Below are positions 23,362-35,770 of a stretch of DNA of 64,000 nucleotides, piece after piece. The stretch covers positions 3,465,082 through 3,529,081 of the forward strand of contig NW_020653766.1 of assembly GCF_003589595.1 (NCBI RefSeq), in the 5' to 3' direction. The notes under the pieces were generated by a model. It was not told the origin of the DNA. It did not search any database and saw nothing but the letters and a program-made list of their open reading frames with translations. Origin of the DNA: Hyposmocoma kahamanoa (taxonomy: Eukaryota; Arthropoda; Insecta; Lepidoptera; Cosmopterigidae). The first letter of the stretch is position 1, and every line of letters starts with the position of its first letter. The translations under genes and the position numbers were made by a program.

Positions 23362-24170
23362 CTTACAGTGATTGGATTACAATTAATTAATATTAGATTG
23401 CAAATAATGTCACTAGACATGCACGTAACATCCTTAAAGTTCTAATTATATTTCAGTACATAGTCAATTCAAATAATAGCAAAAATTATGAAAGACAAAC
23501 AATTAAATAATATTATAATATCAGTAGTAATTATTAAGCCATGCATTCAATCTATTTTTAAACAAACTATTTGGCAATATTTTAATGTTGTTTGTCAGAG
23601 CATTAGATATTTGGACACACATACTATTGCATTGATTTTTATAGTACAACAGTCTAGGTACATTATTATAAACCAGTCTATTCGGATCCTTTATACATGT
23701 ACTATAGTTTGGCGAGTACCAAGTCACGAAAAGAACAAAATATACGACTGTCCATAACAGTCTGCCCTGCTTGGCATAATTAACACATTCGCATTTCGGA
23801 ACTTTCGATATATTAGCACCTAAAGCTTTATTGTCACCTAAAAAAGTCAATTACGCTGATTTCACTTAACAATAAAACTGAAACTAATTAAGATAACAAA
23901 AAACCGATTAGATGGGGCTGCAGAACTTGTTTCGCTAATCCCAGACATGTCAATATCTCTATTTCGTTAACAATGCGATTACGTTACTTATGATAAGGAT
24001 GGCAGAGTTGCAGTGGCACTTGAAGAGCTTTAAATCACAAAGTCCTGAGAGACACTGCCACAGCACTCGTTACCTTGAGACAATGCAATTACGCGTAACT
24101 AGAATTTGATTATGAGTTTACATTTCGGTAATTTAGTGGCCAAATTAAATCCGCGTAAATGTTATCAGTC

Positions 24171-24287
24171 CGTAGACAACATAAATTTGTAAAATTGTGG
24201 AACGCTTTACCTTTGTCTATTCAACAAGCGAAATCATTGAATATATTCAAAAATATGGTAAAAGTACACTACCTTAATTTAGTGTGA
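24171..24287 (+). pseudogene. CR1/Zenon-type non-LTR reverse transcriptase C-terminus
   Basis: Translation gives RRQHKFVKLWNALPLSIQQA then KSLNIFKNMVKVHYLNLV and stop. The phrase RLWNxLPxxIxxAxSLxxFKxxxKxHYL is the characteristic C-terminus of CR1/L2/Jockey-superfamily reverse transcriptases. The rest of the ORF is missing, as expected for 5'-truncated retrotransposition. Confidence 0.65.
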
Positions 24288-24660
24288 CCTGGACTGCTTA
24301 GGTATTTTTATGTTTTGAAATTACGTTTTAGATTTTTTTTTTATATTTATAAGTATAAGAATATACATATAGTAGTTTACGATATTCATATATATGTATT
24401 GGTTTTATTATTTATTTACAAATATATGTATATTTGCATTTATTTATCAATTTTTATCTGTTGATTAGTAATTCTTCATACACCGCCGTCTTTTTCCTGT
24501 GAATTATATAATTACTTCCATCCAAAGGTTGTCTGGCAGAAATCGCTTAAAGCGATAAGACCGCCCATTGTACCACCGCTTATTTTTAATTTAATTGTAT
24601 TGTATTTGTTTCCTTTTTTGGTGTACAATAAAGAATTTTTGTATTGTATTGTATAAATTA
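24288..24660 (+). mobile_element. 3' UTR of the CR1/Zenon-type element
   Basis: The stretch has an AT-rich body, then a GAAATCGCTTAAAGCGATAA hairpin followed by GACCGCC and TTGTACC, then GTGTACAATAAAG and a TTGTATTGTATTG terminal microsatellite. The CGCTTAAAGCG hairpin with downstream ACCGCC is the usual 3' UTR of lepidopteran CR1-like elements. Confidence 0.6.
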
Positions 24661-24973
24661 ATGAAAGTCGTAGTCACTTAAATAACAAAGTAATAACGTT
24701 AAATCCCTATCCTATTAGGTTTGGCGCAGATACGCGTCTTTTACCAATACCAGAGAACAAATAAGTAATGAGATCGGACACTCTCCGCCCCTCCCTAGCT
24801 TTAGATATCGCACCACGCCCCGCACATTGACGGTTACATTGACTGAACGAGAACTAGGCTGTCGGCGAGACGATTTCGCGCTAAGACGGCTTTGATATTT
24901 GAATATAGTTTTCATTTATTCATTACGAGATTTGTACGTTAATATATAACATCATTTTACGTTACTATTTATA

Positions 24974-25065
24974 ATGGTCGTGAATTGTGCTGTGTACGAC
25001 TGCTTATAATCATCTAAACGGGATAAAGAGAGGAGTTTCTTCCGTTTTTTGAAAGATGAAACGAA
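24974..25065 (+). pseudogene. THAP zinc-finger first exon, interrupted by a stop
   Basis: Translation from ATG 24974 gives MVVNCAVYDCL, stop, SSKRDKERSFFRFLKDETK, then a GTAAGT donor at 25066. C-x4-C followed by a SFFRF-KD segment is the opening of the THAP DNA-binding domain (C2CH zinc finger), in which the RFPKD proline is replaced by Leu here. The in-frame TAA at 25007-25009 indicates a dead copy. The Cys/His half expected in the next exon was not found. THAP domains occur in P-element-type transposases and host regulators, so it may be a transposon relic or a decayed gene duplicate. Confidence 0.55.
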
Positions 25066-25792
25066 GTAAGTAAAAAAACTTATGTCTGAGCCTCATTCAG
25101 TTATTGTTTTCTTTAGTGCAGAGTAATAATACAGATTTATTATATCCATATAATAAGACGCCATAACTTCGTGAGCTAGACTAGGGTTCTAGAATTTTCA
25201 ATTTGTATTGCCGATTAATATTACATAATGAATATACCTAGTTATTAACTAGGTAATGGTAAAGTTGGACACGCAATTTCAAATACTTTGGTTGCCTTAG
25301 TTAAAGGTACCTGCCCTAAATATAACATTTTAAGTGCTTTTAATATATTTTTTAAATAAATCTTCAATATTATTCTAGTTAGTGAATTAATAAAAAACAT
25401 AATATTAAATCGATATAAATACGTAATGAACATGTGTGAATATTAGGATTCTATAATAGAATTATAGATAGCAGAGTTGCGTTAGAATTTTCGCTATGTT
25501 GCCACTCTGGCCACGTAACGTAATAATATGAGTAAGTGATGGTTGGTTCCAACCCTGCCACTTCACGCACACATTCGCGCCTGTGCAGATAGCGCCTTGC
25601 TTTATGTAGTAGTAGTAGTAGGTGAATAATTTTCGACCGTTGTATGGAGTGCCCGGGGTGTGCCAATACTACACGCGCGGATGTGGGACACACTTCTAAA
25701 CGTTTTTACTTTGAATAAATGTTTGTATTTTCATGGATTCGAGTTTTTACAATGTTTACTAGATGTTACAGTTGCTTTAATTTCGGAGTTTA

Positions 25793-26731
25793 ACATTTGA
25801 TGTGTTAAATTGTGACGATTGGGACACCATTTTGTGACAGGTGGGACAAGTTTCATTTTAATACATAGAATTAAAAAAATACTATGTTGTAAGTAGATCC
25901 ATCATTTGTAAGCAAATTTTTTATAATTCTTCTCATTAAGACATTATAACACATAAAAAAAGATAAATAAAAAGTGACAACATTTTTTCTGATGATTTTT
26001 AGTATCAGGAAATTCATGAAAAGTCTGTCTTCACTATAGTTTTAACTATACGAGTATATTCGAGCAAAACTTCTAAAATTCGATATATTTTGATATGATA
26101 TATTCAAGGATGCGGCAGGATTTTACAAATTTATTAACGCATTTTACGCGCGTGATTTTGATTTCATGTCGTCATAGATAGTGCTGCAAGAAAAATAATA
26201 GGATTACTTTATTGGTCCTTTAATTCTGTTTTTTTTTATGCTAAAATGTCTTAATAAGACAAATATTATAAAATATTTTTCTTACTAACGATGGATCACA
26301 TATTCAATTGTAACTCGTCCCACCCGTCACAAAATCATGTCCCACCCATCACAACTTAACATATTAATTTCCGTAAAATTTATCAAAGTTATTAATTAAG
26401 TGTATATATAAATTAGAATTTTAACAATCAAGTTATCTCATGTGAAAAACTTGCTGAACAAAATATTAATTGTTTGTCTTGGCAACGAAGCCATCAACTC
26501 AAACAGGCGGGTGTTGTGAGTGTCCCACGTGTCACACTCAGAAAATTAAAAGTTTTGAGTAGAAGTAATGTCCTAAACTTATGTAAATAAATAGTCCCAG
26601 TTGAATTGCATATCTGGCTTCATGATATTTTCATTTTAAGTCTAATTAACCAATGGTTAGGGAGAAATTACATAAAGTTCAAGAAAAAACGAAGAAAAAT
26701 GTCCCACCCGTCACTTTGGAATGGCCCTTAA
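25793..26731. mobile_element. Repeat region with inverted GTCCCACCCGTCAC motifs
   Basis: GTGACAGGTGGGACAAG near 25835 is inverted as CTCGTCCCACCCGTCAC near 26318. The longer flanks (GTGTTAAATTGTGACGA and CATCACAACTTAACAT) also pair. Further motif copies occur at 26520 and 26699, where CACTTTGGAATGGCCCTTAA resembles a MITE terminus. The exact left boundary is not clear. Confidence 0.45.
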
Positions 26732-27544
26732 GTAGATGTTATATTTTAATTGTTTCTTACAAATATCCTAACGACGGTTTTATTGACGTGTAGAGAATCA
26801 AATTTTACGTTCAGCAGTTAGTATTGAAAGGATTGTAACCCTAACTAGCCGTGAACAGGTTCACGACAATGAAATGGGAAACTTCCGGTCCAAAAAATTT
26901 ATTAAAGAAGTAAAGTTTAAAGAAAGGCTGTAACAATATAAAGGTAAATGTAAAAAAACAGGTATAACAGTATAAAACACTCCCTACACTTTATTATTAA
27001 TGCACTTACCCCTAAATGGGCCGTGAAACTGAATTACAGAAATAGATACATGAAGGCTGTAGACTTATAAATTATTACACATGATTAGCTTGTTAACAGC
27101 TCCGACTGTTGTGGCGATCGAGCTGGGAGTGACCGTGGTACGAAAACAAAATGAGAAAGTGAAGGAAGATGGAACCACTCAAATTTAAAATTTAAATACA
27201 TTTGGTCTTTCAACGACTTTTTAGTCGTAGCGCCATCTATGAGAAATCTTTGACAGATTTATCACCCAGTTAGTACCTTTACAGCTACCAGTCCTGGCGA
27301 GAGATGTCTCTATTCACTGTATTAATTTTTTATATGTATTAAATTTAAATACATGTAAAAAATAAAAAAAATGATAGGATACAAGCGGATACAATAGGAT
27401 ATAAGCGGAGAGAGGCGATACAAAGAGGTGAGATGACGGTGTAAGGAGGTCACACCGTCACAGCATAATCTTGAATTTCACATATTTCGAGTTATAACAC
27501 TGTTGCAACAGCAGTGCGTTTTTTGTAAAATTTCGAGGTAAGTC

Positions 27545-27717
27545 TGTGATTTTTTTCTATCGTGAAATTTTTTGTAATCGTGTTTTCACATCGTATAGTT
27601 AGTAACCAGTGCATATCCTCAATTTTACTATATATTTTTCCAAAGCGATTGGTTCAACACTTTCACTGTTATGTGGAACCAACCAAAGCCATTTGAGGTT
27701 GCACCGACTCCTTAACA
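27545..27717 (+). repeat. Interspersed repeat family F
   Basis: Contains CCTCAATTTTACTATATATT, TTTCACTGTTATG and GCCATTTGAGGTTG. The same order of motifs occurs at 4280-4440, 4720-4800 (partial), 15178-15320 and 16960-17040 (partial). No coding sequence or clear termini. Confidence 0.5.
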
Positions 27718-27963
27718 TGAATGGGAAAATATTTAAGTACTTCGTGTTTACTTGTCGTCCGTACCATACTACATTCCCCGTATTTGCACTATCCCCGACG
27801 ACAAATTGCCAAATCCCGTGCCTGTAATTCCACTAGCACCCTCACCCTTCAAAACCGGAACGCAGTAATGCTCACATTACTACTTGGCGGCAGAAATAGG
27901 TTAGGTTAGACGAATTCTTTCACAAGAAAGGAAAACGTTTATTCATTGAGTCACTGTACACAC

Positions 27964-28269
27964 TTAAATCGAATATTTCGACCCCTCCTACGCAAAGTAT
28001 CGTATGTCGAAATTGCCAAGTTTACAGGGAAGCGTTTTAAAGTTCTCAATTCGCTGCAATGAGCATAATACGTGACTTTAGCATTTCTCAGTTTTATTCG
28101 GCAAAGCTCGTTACTCACATAGAGTATTGTAAAATCCTAGATGTCGGTTAGATGATCACTCTATGTCAGTAATGAGGTTTTGTCAAATAAAACGGACAAC
28201 TTTGAAACGCTCCCCTGTAAACTTGGCAATTTCGATATACGATACTTGACGTAGGAGGGCTCGATTTAA
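27964..28269. mobile_element. Inverted-repeat element with 80-bp arms
   Basis: The arms run TTAAATCGA...CGACCCCTCCTACG and the complementary CGTAGGAGGGCTCGATTTAA, continuing through GAAATTGCCAAGTTTACAGG. TTAA occurs at both outer edges. No coding capacity. Confidence 0.6.
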
Positions 28270-28677
28270 CACTAAAACAACAAATGGCTGCGTGATTCCA
28301 AGTTAGTAAGTGTGTATAGTGGCGCAAAAGAAGAAAAGGATACACCTCAGCAGTATGTATATCTCGGGCGAGACAGACGCTGATTTTCAGTCGTTCCTGT
28401 TTCAGCGTCGGCTGAGACCTAAGGAAATGGTACTTGCTCTGTGTATCCTCTGCTTTATACCACACTACACATTTACGATACACTTGTGATACACGTATAC
28501 ATTATTATATAAAAGCTATAAGTAAATATACATAAATTATATAAATAAGTTAGAAGACAAGAGTCCGGAACATCAGAGCATACGCTTTTCTATCTACAGA
28601 TTTTTCATACGTTTTCTACAAGGAGCTCTACTGCTCCTAAAATCTATTAAAGTGCTTTCTCTTAAAATTTAAAAAAC

Positions 28678-28906
28678 GCTGTGGTAGCCAAATGGTTTGA
28701 TCTATAGCATCTAAAGCAGAGAGTCGTGGGTTTTGAATCCAAGCTTGCAGCTCTTGAGTTTTTCGGAATTAGTGCGCGAAATTTGATTTGAAATTTACCA
28801 TGACCTTAACGTGCGTGCAGTTCCCAATCCGCATTGGCCCGCTCTCATTATGACAGGAGGACTATGCCCAGCAGTGAGACTATATAGGCTTACTATTATT
28901 ACAATT
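28678..28906 (+). mobile_element. Bm1-like SINE
   Basis: The copy begins GTGGTAGCCAAATGGTTTGA (A box) with a B box near GTCGTGGGTTTTGAATCC. It continues through GAGTTTTTCGGAATT and the typical tail GTTCCCAATCCGCATTGG...CCCAGCAGTGAGAC. This matches the abundant Bm1-type SINE of Lepidoptera. A tail fragment recurs at 35690-35770. Confidence 0.75.
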
Positions 28907-29059
28907 AAACGCTAACTTGGGCCTTCCTCAAAGCGAGAATGAATAGACATTCAGTCACTTTGCATCAGGTGAGATAGAAGTCAAAAGTACACTTATTTTT
29001 TAAATAGTAAAAATGTTACAAAAAAAAATTTTACCGTAGCAATTTAGCTCCTTGTGAAA

Positions 29060-29328
29060 GAGTTCGTCCAAGGAAGTACTGCCACGTTACGTAATTCTGC
29101 CGCCCAGCAGTAATGTGACCGTTCCGGTCTTGAAGAGTGCTGATGAAATTGCAGGCACATGAGACTTATCAACTTATGTCTCAGGGTGACGGCCGCATTG
29201 GAAGTGCCCCGCAGATCTTTTGTGTTTTAAAGCTCTTAGTGGCACTGCTACTGTTACGGACAGGCTTACTGTCAGGCGCACGACTTAATCGTCCCGTCAC
29301 TTGGTATAATAAAAAAAGACTTAGGACA
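29060..29328 (+). repeat. Interspersed repeat family E, best copy
   Basis: A 270-bp body running GGAAGTACTGCCACGTTACG, GTCTCAGGGTGACGGC, GGCACTGCTACTG and CGTCCCGTCACTTGGTATAA, ending in an A-rich tail. Related pieces lie at 12060-12215, 15828-15975 and 61655-61800 (same orientation) and at 17878-18175, 24001-24100, 27838-27904, 42789-42872 and 46180-46330 (opposite). The end with ACTTGGTATAATAAAAAAAG suggests retroposition. The class is uncertain. Confidence 0.55.
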
Positions 29329-30659
29329 ATAGAGTAAGAATATTCATAAAATATCATAAAATTCCAAAACTGATAGGACATATATCACTAATAAATAGAT
29401 AACAGAATAGACAAGAAAATTTAATATATGCTTCAAGAAATTGATACACACAGAGTGGACAATCGCTCAAGTCCACTGGTGGTCGAAGTACGGTACGGAA
29501 CAAGAGCTTTAATCTGGCCCAACAATGTCCCGTCTAAAGTAGGAGTAAATAACACATTATCGATTCAAAATTTTATTATGAATTAAATCAATTACATGAC
29601 AGCATTGGGATGGTGTACGATGATTGACGTTTATTGACAGTTTATTTTAAACCATCTTTCTAATGGATTCGACGCTTTTGAGTGAATGAATGAATGAATG
29701 ATATTCATTTGCTTTGAGATAGGCCACTATTCTAGAAAGCCGTCGATATGTTAGCATTATATTTAAATAACAAAATACTAAACAATAATATTAAAAACAT
29801 TTCAAAATAGAATGCATTCTTTAAATTCTGACGCCCTGTGAAAATTATTATTCTTTCTGGCCCCTAATGAAAAAGTTAGCCCACCTGTCAAAGTCAAATA
29901 ATGATTTATTCCATAGGTAACATTTTTACACTTGAAAACGTCATTTTTTAAGCTACTACTTTCACTATGCTGACCTCTCTGAGAAGAAAGCAAGAAACTC
30001 TAAGGATTGCTCTTTACAAATAAACTTAAATGCTATGGAATACATTTTGAATCATAATTGTGTGGAATCTAGTCTCATGTTGTCTTTCCATACATCTTTA
30101 ACACATACTCTTCAATTTTCAATAAAAATACCTTTAATGTAAGTTTTAAACTCAGAAAACGATAATTTTAATATACTCTCCGGAAAATTCCCCATAAAAC
30201 TACCGTTTACCTTAGTTAAACGAAATTGTGGTACCATTATGTAACACCCTTGTTTTTAACATTTAACACGAAATCAATTGTCTTTAAAGGCTTCGTGTTT
30301 CCTTCATAACAAACAGTTTGGAAGTTATTTAATGATTAGTTGTTGACAAATAGGAAAGATTGTTGTAATGTTTGCAATACTATTAAAAATAACACAGCAA
30401 TTAGCCAGTGTTAAATACAGTACTTAATATGTTTGAACTTTAATTGTTTTTAGAAAGAAAACGTATGCCAAACCGCGCAAAGAAACTATCAGAGGCTATC
30501 AGTGAAAAAGTGGTGTAACTCACATTAAATTTTTAAATTCGACAATATTACTTTGAATGATACTAAAGTACATAATTAAATATAATTATATAAAAATATC
30601 TGGATCCTATTTTCACATATAAAACAATTATTTAATCTCTTTGTGCCTTTTTCTTTTTA

Positions 30660-30815
30660 GATATGTGCAACCACATCCACTGTCTGGTCTCAAACCACAA
30701 TCAAGTTAGAAAAGTTCATTTCCCAAATTGGTCCTGACGGGAATCAAACCCGGGACCGCCGCATCCAGCATCCACAATGTAAATCGTTGCGCAACTGAAG
30801 TTGTCGATAGCTAAA
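30660..30815 (-). mobile_element. SINE family C copy
   Basis: On the - strand: a head with CAGTTGCGCAACGATTTAC, B-box GGTTTGATTCCCG, then TTTGGGAAATGAACTTTTCT. The same arrangement recurs at 33890-34075 (-) and 54319-54440 (+). Confidence 0.6.
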
Positions 30816-31157
30816 ACAGTTTAATTTCCTAAATTGGTTCCATATAATGTTATTTTATTTTATTTAATAAGATACATCTACAGAATACATATGTATTGTG
30901 CTTTCCTAAAAACTTAAATAACTAATACACATCCCATTAAGGTGTACAGAACATTCATAAATTATTTATCACATTAGATGAATAAACAATTTGAATTCGA
31001 AATAATTAGAATTTGTTTCATATAATAACTATTAATTAGTTAAACATACGGATTTGAAGTAATTTTTATTGGACATATTTTTTTTTCTATTTACAATTCC
31101 TGGGGAGTGTAGACTGTAACAGCTCTTATAAGAAATCTTAAATGCTTATTGTCCATA

Positions 31158-31266
31158 ACCGACTCTGTGGCAATGGTTAACATACTGATTGTACTACGTC
31201 CCGGGATCAATTCCCAGGCCAGGCACAATATTTGTATGGCCTACATTTATTTCTCCAGTGAGTTCT
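31158..31266 (+). mobile_element. SINE family A, degraded 3'-truncated copy
   Basis: It has a recognisable head (CCGACTCTGTGGCAATGG), a B-box relic (GGGATCAATTCCC) and the body up to TTTCTCCAGTGAGTT. Confidence 0.55.
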
Positions 31267-31851
31267 CTAGTACACTAATTTATGAGGCAAATTGTATTTT
31301 GTAAATAAATATTTGTACGTATTTATCATTCACAATACTTATTTCAATCATGACAACCTGAAAGAGCTCAACGGGTCACTGCTATGGAATTTTTCTCATC
31401 GAAGTATACAGAAGCTGTATAAACCTTGAGTGTTATTGCAGTTTCAAACCTTGTAAATAGTAGACTTGTGCCTGATTGGCCCTTAGCGGGAGCGACTCTA
31501 GTTAGTTCAATCGGTCAACTGAAATAGGTCAGTCTTCTAGTTCATTTAGTACCTAAGTTAGTTAGTTTGTCTTGTCCTTGCTCGGACATTGAATGAACAC
31601 TCCAAACTAGTAATTTTAGTCACATGAACTACTACGGACTTCTAGTATTATGAGGTCAATACTACACTGTACTAAATATTTAAAAATACAATTTGTATGG
31701 AATCGGTACTATTTCATTTTCCTTCATATTTTACAAGTTTAAAGACTGTCATACTAACTAAATATCCTTTTTTTTTACAAAATAAGAATTTTAGTTCAAA
31801 AGGTGTGTTTAAAAATCAATATTTAGGTACAACTATTTCATATACTCGTAC

Positions 31852-32079
31852 CATTGACTTACAAATAAATGGACGACGGGTCTAATACAAAAACCACGAA
31901 AAAAATGTCCCAAGGCAACCTATTCGAAATTTAAATTGTAATGTCATCGCAGTATCGCGCTGTCAGTAGAACAAATGAAGACTAAAGCGGAGTGTCGCGC
32001 TCTGTATACGATTTTAGCGCCTTACAAGTGCGGACACTTTTTAGCGCGGACCCGACGTCCATATAATTGTAAGTTAATG
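31852..32079 (+). mobile_element. MITE family M2 copy 3 (internally deleted)
   Basis: A 228-bp copy with a deletion of about 55 bp in the middle. The right terminus carries one change (AAGTTAATG). The perfect duplication ACTCGTAC flanks it (31844-31851 and 32080-32087). Confidence 0.9.
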
Positions 32080-33236
32080 ACTCGTACACATAGGTTGATA
32101 TTATTATTATCATACAGTTACCTACCAAAAAATATCACTTTTTTGCAAGCTTGCCTCTAATACATATCTATATAATGTAGATACATATTAGAGACTTAAG
32201 AATGAGCTGGGAACATTCAATCGTGCATCCCACTCGAACTTGCACTATAAGTAGTGAAAGACCGCTATTTGTCCCACTCGCACCATTCCTACTGTATAAA
32301 AGACAGGTGAACTATTATTGCAGGCAGTTCCAAGTTCGTACTGAACTAAAAAGATCAATGAACTATTAAAACCATGCAAGACGAACTAGTTCATGTCAGT
32401 CAGTGTATGGATATATTCCTAATAGTTTGCAGTTCATGAACTACGCAAGTCTAGTAAAAAGCAAATTTTGAATATCAACCTAAATCTTATTATTGAAGAG
32501 TGATGAAAAATTAATACTTTGATTATTTTTCTTGTTTTTAGATATTGGCCTTTTAGAATTTTGCCAGCATCAAGTTTTCTGCTTAGACATAATGTAAAAA
32601 ATATACAATATAGAAAATATGATGATCACCACCAATGTCCAGTGACTTTTCATTTTGCAGATTTGGATACAGTTTTTATACTTGGTGTAAGGCAGAAAAC
32701 TGTGATAAACACTACTATAGGACATAGAGTACCTTGGCTCCAAGCATTTAAGTAGTTAGGCTCAGGTATCCCAAGAAAATATGCATGTTCGTAGAGTATA
32801 ACAATCAGCTGTTTTGCTTAAAAGTATTTCATTTTCAGTTATTCTTCTATAGTGTACTCTATCACCATACGATTTTAATCTTATAAGAAATAACATTTGG
32901 ACACTTTTCAACTGTCTAACAATGTTTTGAAATAATTATCGCAAGCAAAACAAAGATGTACACTCGTGTGAATATAAAAATTGCCACATGGCTCTGCTGT
33001 TTTGCTTTCATATGATTTTTTATGCCGCTCTAGTTTCAGAAGTAGGTGAGATCAATTAAGTATGATTGCCGCGAGTTTACCGGCCTATATTTGGCACACC
33101 TGCACTTGGCCAATAGGCCGAGACCGCTCATTGACGCCTTCGTAATCTTATGTACATTGACAGCATAGATAAACCTTGAAAACATCGCCTACCATAACAA
33201 AATAGTGAATGATTTATAAACAAAGTTTTCACTTAC

Positions 33237-33369
33237 CGTCGGCGCTCTGATTCAAAGAAGACGGGGCCTCAGACGTAGACAAGTCCTTCCTCTGCCCATT
33301 TTTGGACAAATCACTGTCCGAATCGTCGAAATTAAGCGTCCGAACCGACTGAGAACAGCGACGATCCAT
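33237..33369 (-). CDS. First coding exon of an unidentified gene, divergent from MED26
   Basis: On the - strand an ATG (33369-33367) opens 44 codons, MDRRCSQSVRTLNFDDSDSD then LSKNGQRKDLSTSEAPSSLN and QSAD. The exon ends one base into a codon at a consensus GTAAGT donor (complement 33236-33231). The composition (Ser/Asp/Asn-rich, soluble, polar) and the good donor look like a genuine 5' coding exon of a regulatory or kinase-type protein, but no family is recognised. Start choice: no in-frame upstream ATG. A separate 11-codon ORF ends 9 nt upstream. The gene would run left towards position 1; no further exon was convincingly found, so intron 1 may be very long. Confidence 0.55.
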
Positions 33370-33378
33370 TTCTTACGG

Positions 33379-33414
33379 CTACGATACAATACACAAATAC
33401 AGTATTTTCGCCAT
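33379..33414 (-). promoter_or_regulatory. Upstream ORF (11 codons) before the 33369 start
   Basis: ATG at 33414-33412 opens MAKILYLCIVS and stops with TAG at 33381-33379, nine bases before the main ATG. Its context (TTAAATGG) is comparable to that of the main ATG. It would matter only if the transcript starts upstream of 33414, which is unknown. Confidence 0.35.
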
Positions 33415-33889
33415 TTAACACCTTTCGCCTTCAATTCTGTCAACAACTCACTATAAACTGCACTGTATCGACAGTCTGCCGAATGTAATCAGTTAATTTA
33501 TTTGCCCGACTTTACAGATGAAATCACTATCAGATGAGAGTATTTTCGTGCTCTATATCCATTATTATTTAACGAGAGACATCGCTCCACTCACACACCA
33601 ATCGAAAAAATGTCATTTTTTGAAACCCGGTGTTGCTATGCTTTGGGAAAAAATCCGGAAAAATTCATGTGGTACGAAGTTGCCAATTCTTTATTTTTAC
33701 CCAAAACTCTTCCTTTGGTGTTGTTATTTTCTTATATTGAATTTCCTTAGAAAATGTCATAAAACTGCAGCGCCCTCTATAAAAGTGATAAAATGAGAAC
33801 AAAATATTCTGTTGTGCAAAATTGCTTCAGACGGATATCTACCCGCCTGCATATCAATCACATAATAATAATAATAGTGTATATGACAA

Positions 33890-34075
33890 CCACATCTATT
33901 GCTTGGTCTCAAACTAGAGAGTACCCTGCACTTCCTAGAACAACCAGAAAAGGAGCAATTTAGAAAAGATGATTTCCCAAATCGGTCCTACTGAGAATAG
34001 TAATCAGGGCCTTCAAGTCTAGTACATATAAACCAAGGTATAAACCGTTGAACCAGGTTGTCGAGAGTAGATGGC
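33890..34075 (-). mobile_element. SINE family C, degraded copy
   Basis: It shares GACAACCACATCTATTGCTT, TTTCCCAAATCGGTCC and the GTTGAACCAGGTTGTCG head with the copy at 30660. It has an extra central segment. Confidence 0.5.
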
Positions 34076-35689
34076 ATGGACAATCAACGGAATACTATAA
34101 ATAATACAATACAAATAAAAAGAAAATATAAATAAGAATCTTCATAAACGGTGAAAGGCCTTAACGGAAATGAAAGTAAACCAGTGAACCAACCGCTTAA
34201 ATATAAAATCATTCGTGTCGACAGAAAATTTAAAAATTTCGTAATATTAATTAAATAATCATTTTGCATACACATTATTAGAAAGCACCTTTAATGGTGA
34301 CAATTCACATGGTTATTTGTATTTGCATTTTTGATAAATTTGCCAAACTATCACAATGTGTAGATAGCATGTGTGACATAGTCTTTGCCTTGTCTGCCTA
34401 TTCGACAAATAGAGCAAGCACCAAACTCGCACTACCGCGCGCTTGTCGACGCACATCAAAGGAGCCAAATAGGCAAATGCCGTCAAGTAAACCGTCCACA
34501 CTATGGTTACATTTATTATTTTAACTCCTTATTTGGCTGCATGTAAAGACGGTTATATTTGTCAGTGTTTGCATGTTTGTCTGTACGTCAAATATTTTTA
34601 CAAGTACATCGAACACCCAATAGCGAATAAAAATAGCCATGTGAAGTGCCACCATAAAGTTTCATGTGGCGTATTATTGCAATGCAATGAAATGAACACT
34701 AAAATACGCTGTAGCCACAACTATGTATTATTACATTTCCAGTTATGTTTATTAAAAGTAAAATAAGGAACGTGCGACAACAATTATTACGAACGACACT
34801 AGTTGTTTGTTATTTTTAATGTACCTATAGCCTTGCTACGTACAGTCATAAGTGGCATGCCGAGGGACTTACTGTATTACGATATCTCGCATCAAGAATA
34901 CCAACATCTACAGAAAATGCAAGAGACTTTTTCATATACGCATTTGTTTCATGATACACTGATTTGCGCCGCTGCGGTTACGACAGTCAAGTTTTATACT
35001 TTGGACCGTTCTTATTACAAGCTACATGGATTTTAATTTAGATATTAAACGTCAAGTTTGACGTACGCTTCACCTATAACTATGACTTTAACTAATAACT
35101 GGACTTACTGCGTGCAGTCGTTACTTCAACTGCATGCAGTCAATTTTAAGTGTAAGCTGCAGTTGATGTGAACGTTTGTCCAAGAATCAAAAGCAACAAT
35201 TGACATGAGTCAACTCGATTTTTTCAGTAACAGCAAAAGTTAACGATTACTTGGTTACGTGTGATTTTAATTAATAAAAACGCAGTTGGTGAAACTTTTC
35301 TCGACAGATGTTATTTCACATTTGCACAATTCTTTAAATAAATATATTCTTTTATAATTGCACCCATGTTTATATTTTCGATCGCAAATTCGGAACGAAT
35401 CAAGGATATCAGTTACAATCTAAAATAGTGATTTCGATATTGACATGTTTGTTTCCCTAATAAAAGTAAGGATCAGCATTTTGAATCATAAATGTTCTGA
35501 ATACGGTAACAAGCTACGAGTAACATCTGAGCTTCGATATTAGATATTAATAAATACACAAAACGGCTTGCAGTCATTGTTGACTGCTTGCAGTCGTTTT
35601 CGATTGCATGGACTGGTATATATCGACTTCGCGCTTGCAGCATCTGGTAGCATCCTAATGATGAAGGAATATCGAAAAAGGTGTTAAGT

Positions 35690-35770
35690 CCCCTGCCCGC
35701 ATTGGGCTAATGTGACGGACTAGTGGGTCAAACCCTCTCCCTAGAGGAGAACCGAGCAGTGGATGTCTTT
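35690..35770 (+). mobile_element. Bm1-like SINE tail fragment
   Basis: The segment GCCCGCATTGGGCTAATGTG and CTAGAGGAGAACCGAGCAGTGG matches the 3' part of the Bm1-type element. The head is absent. Confidence 0.5.
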
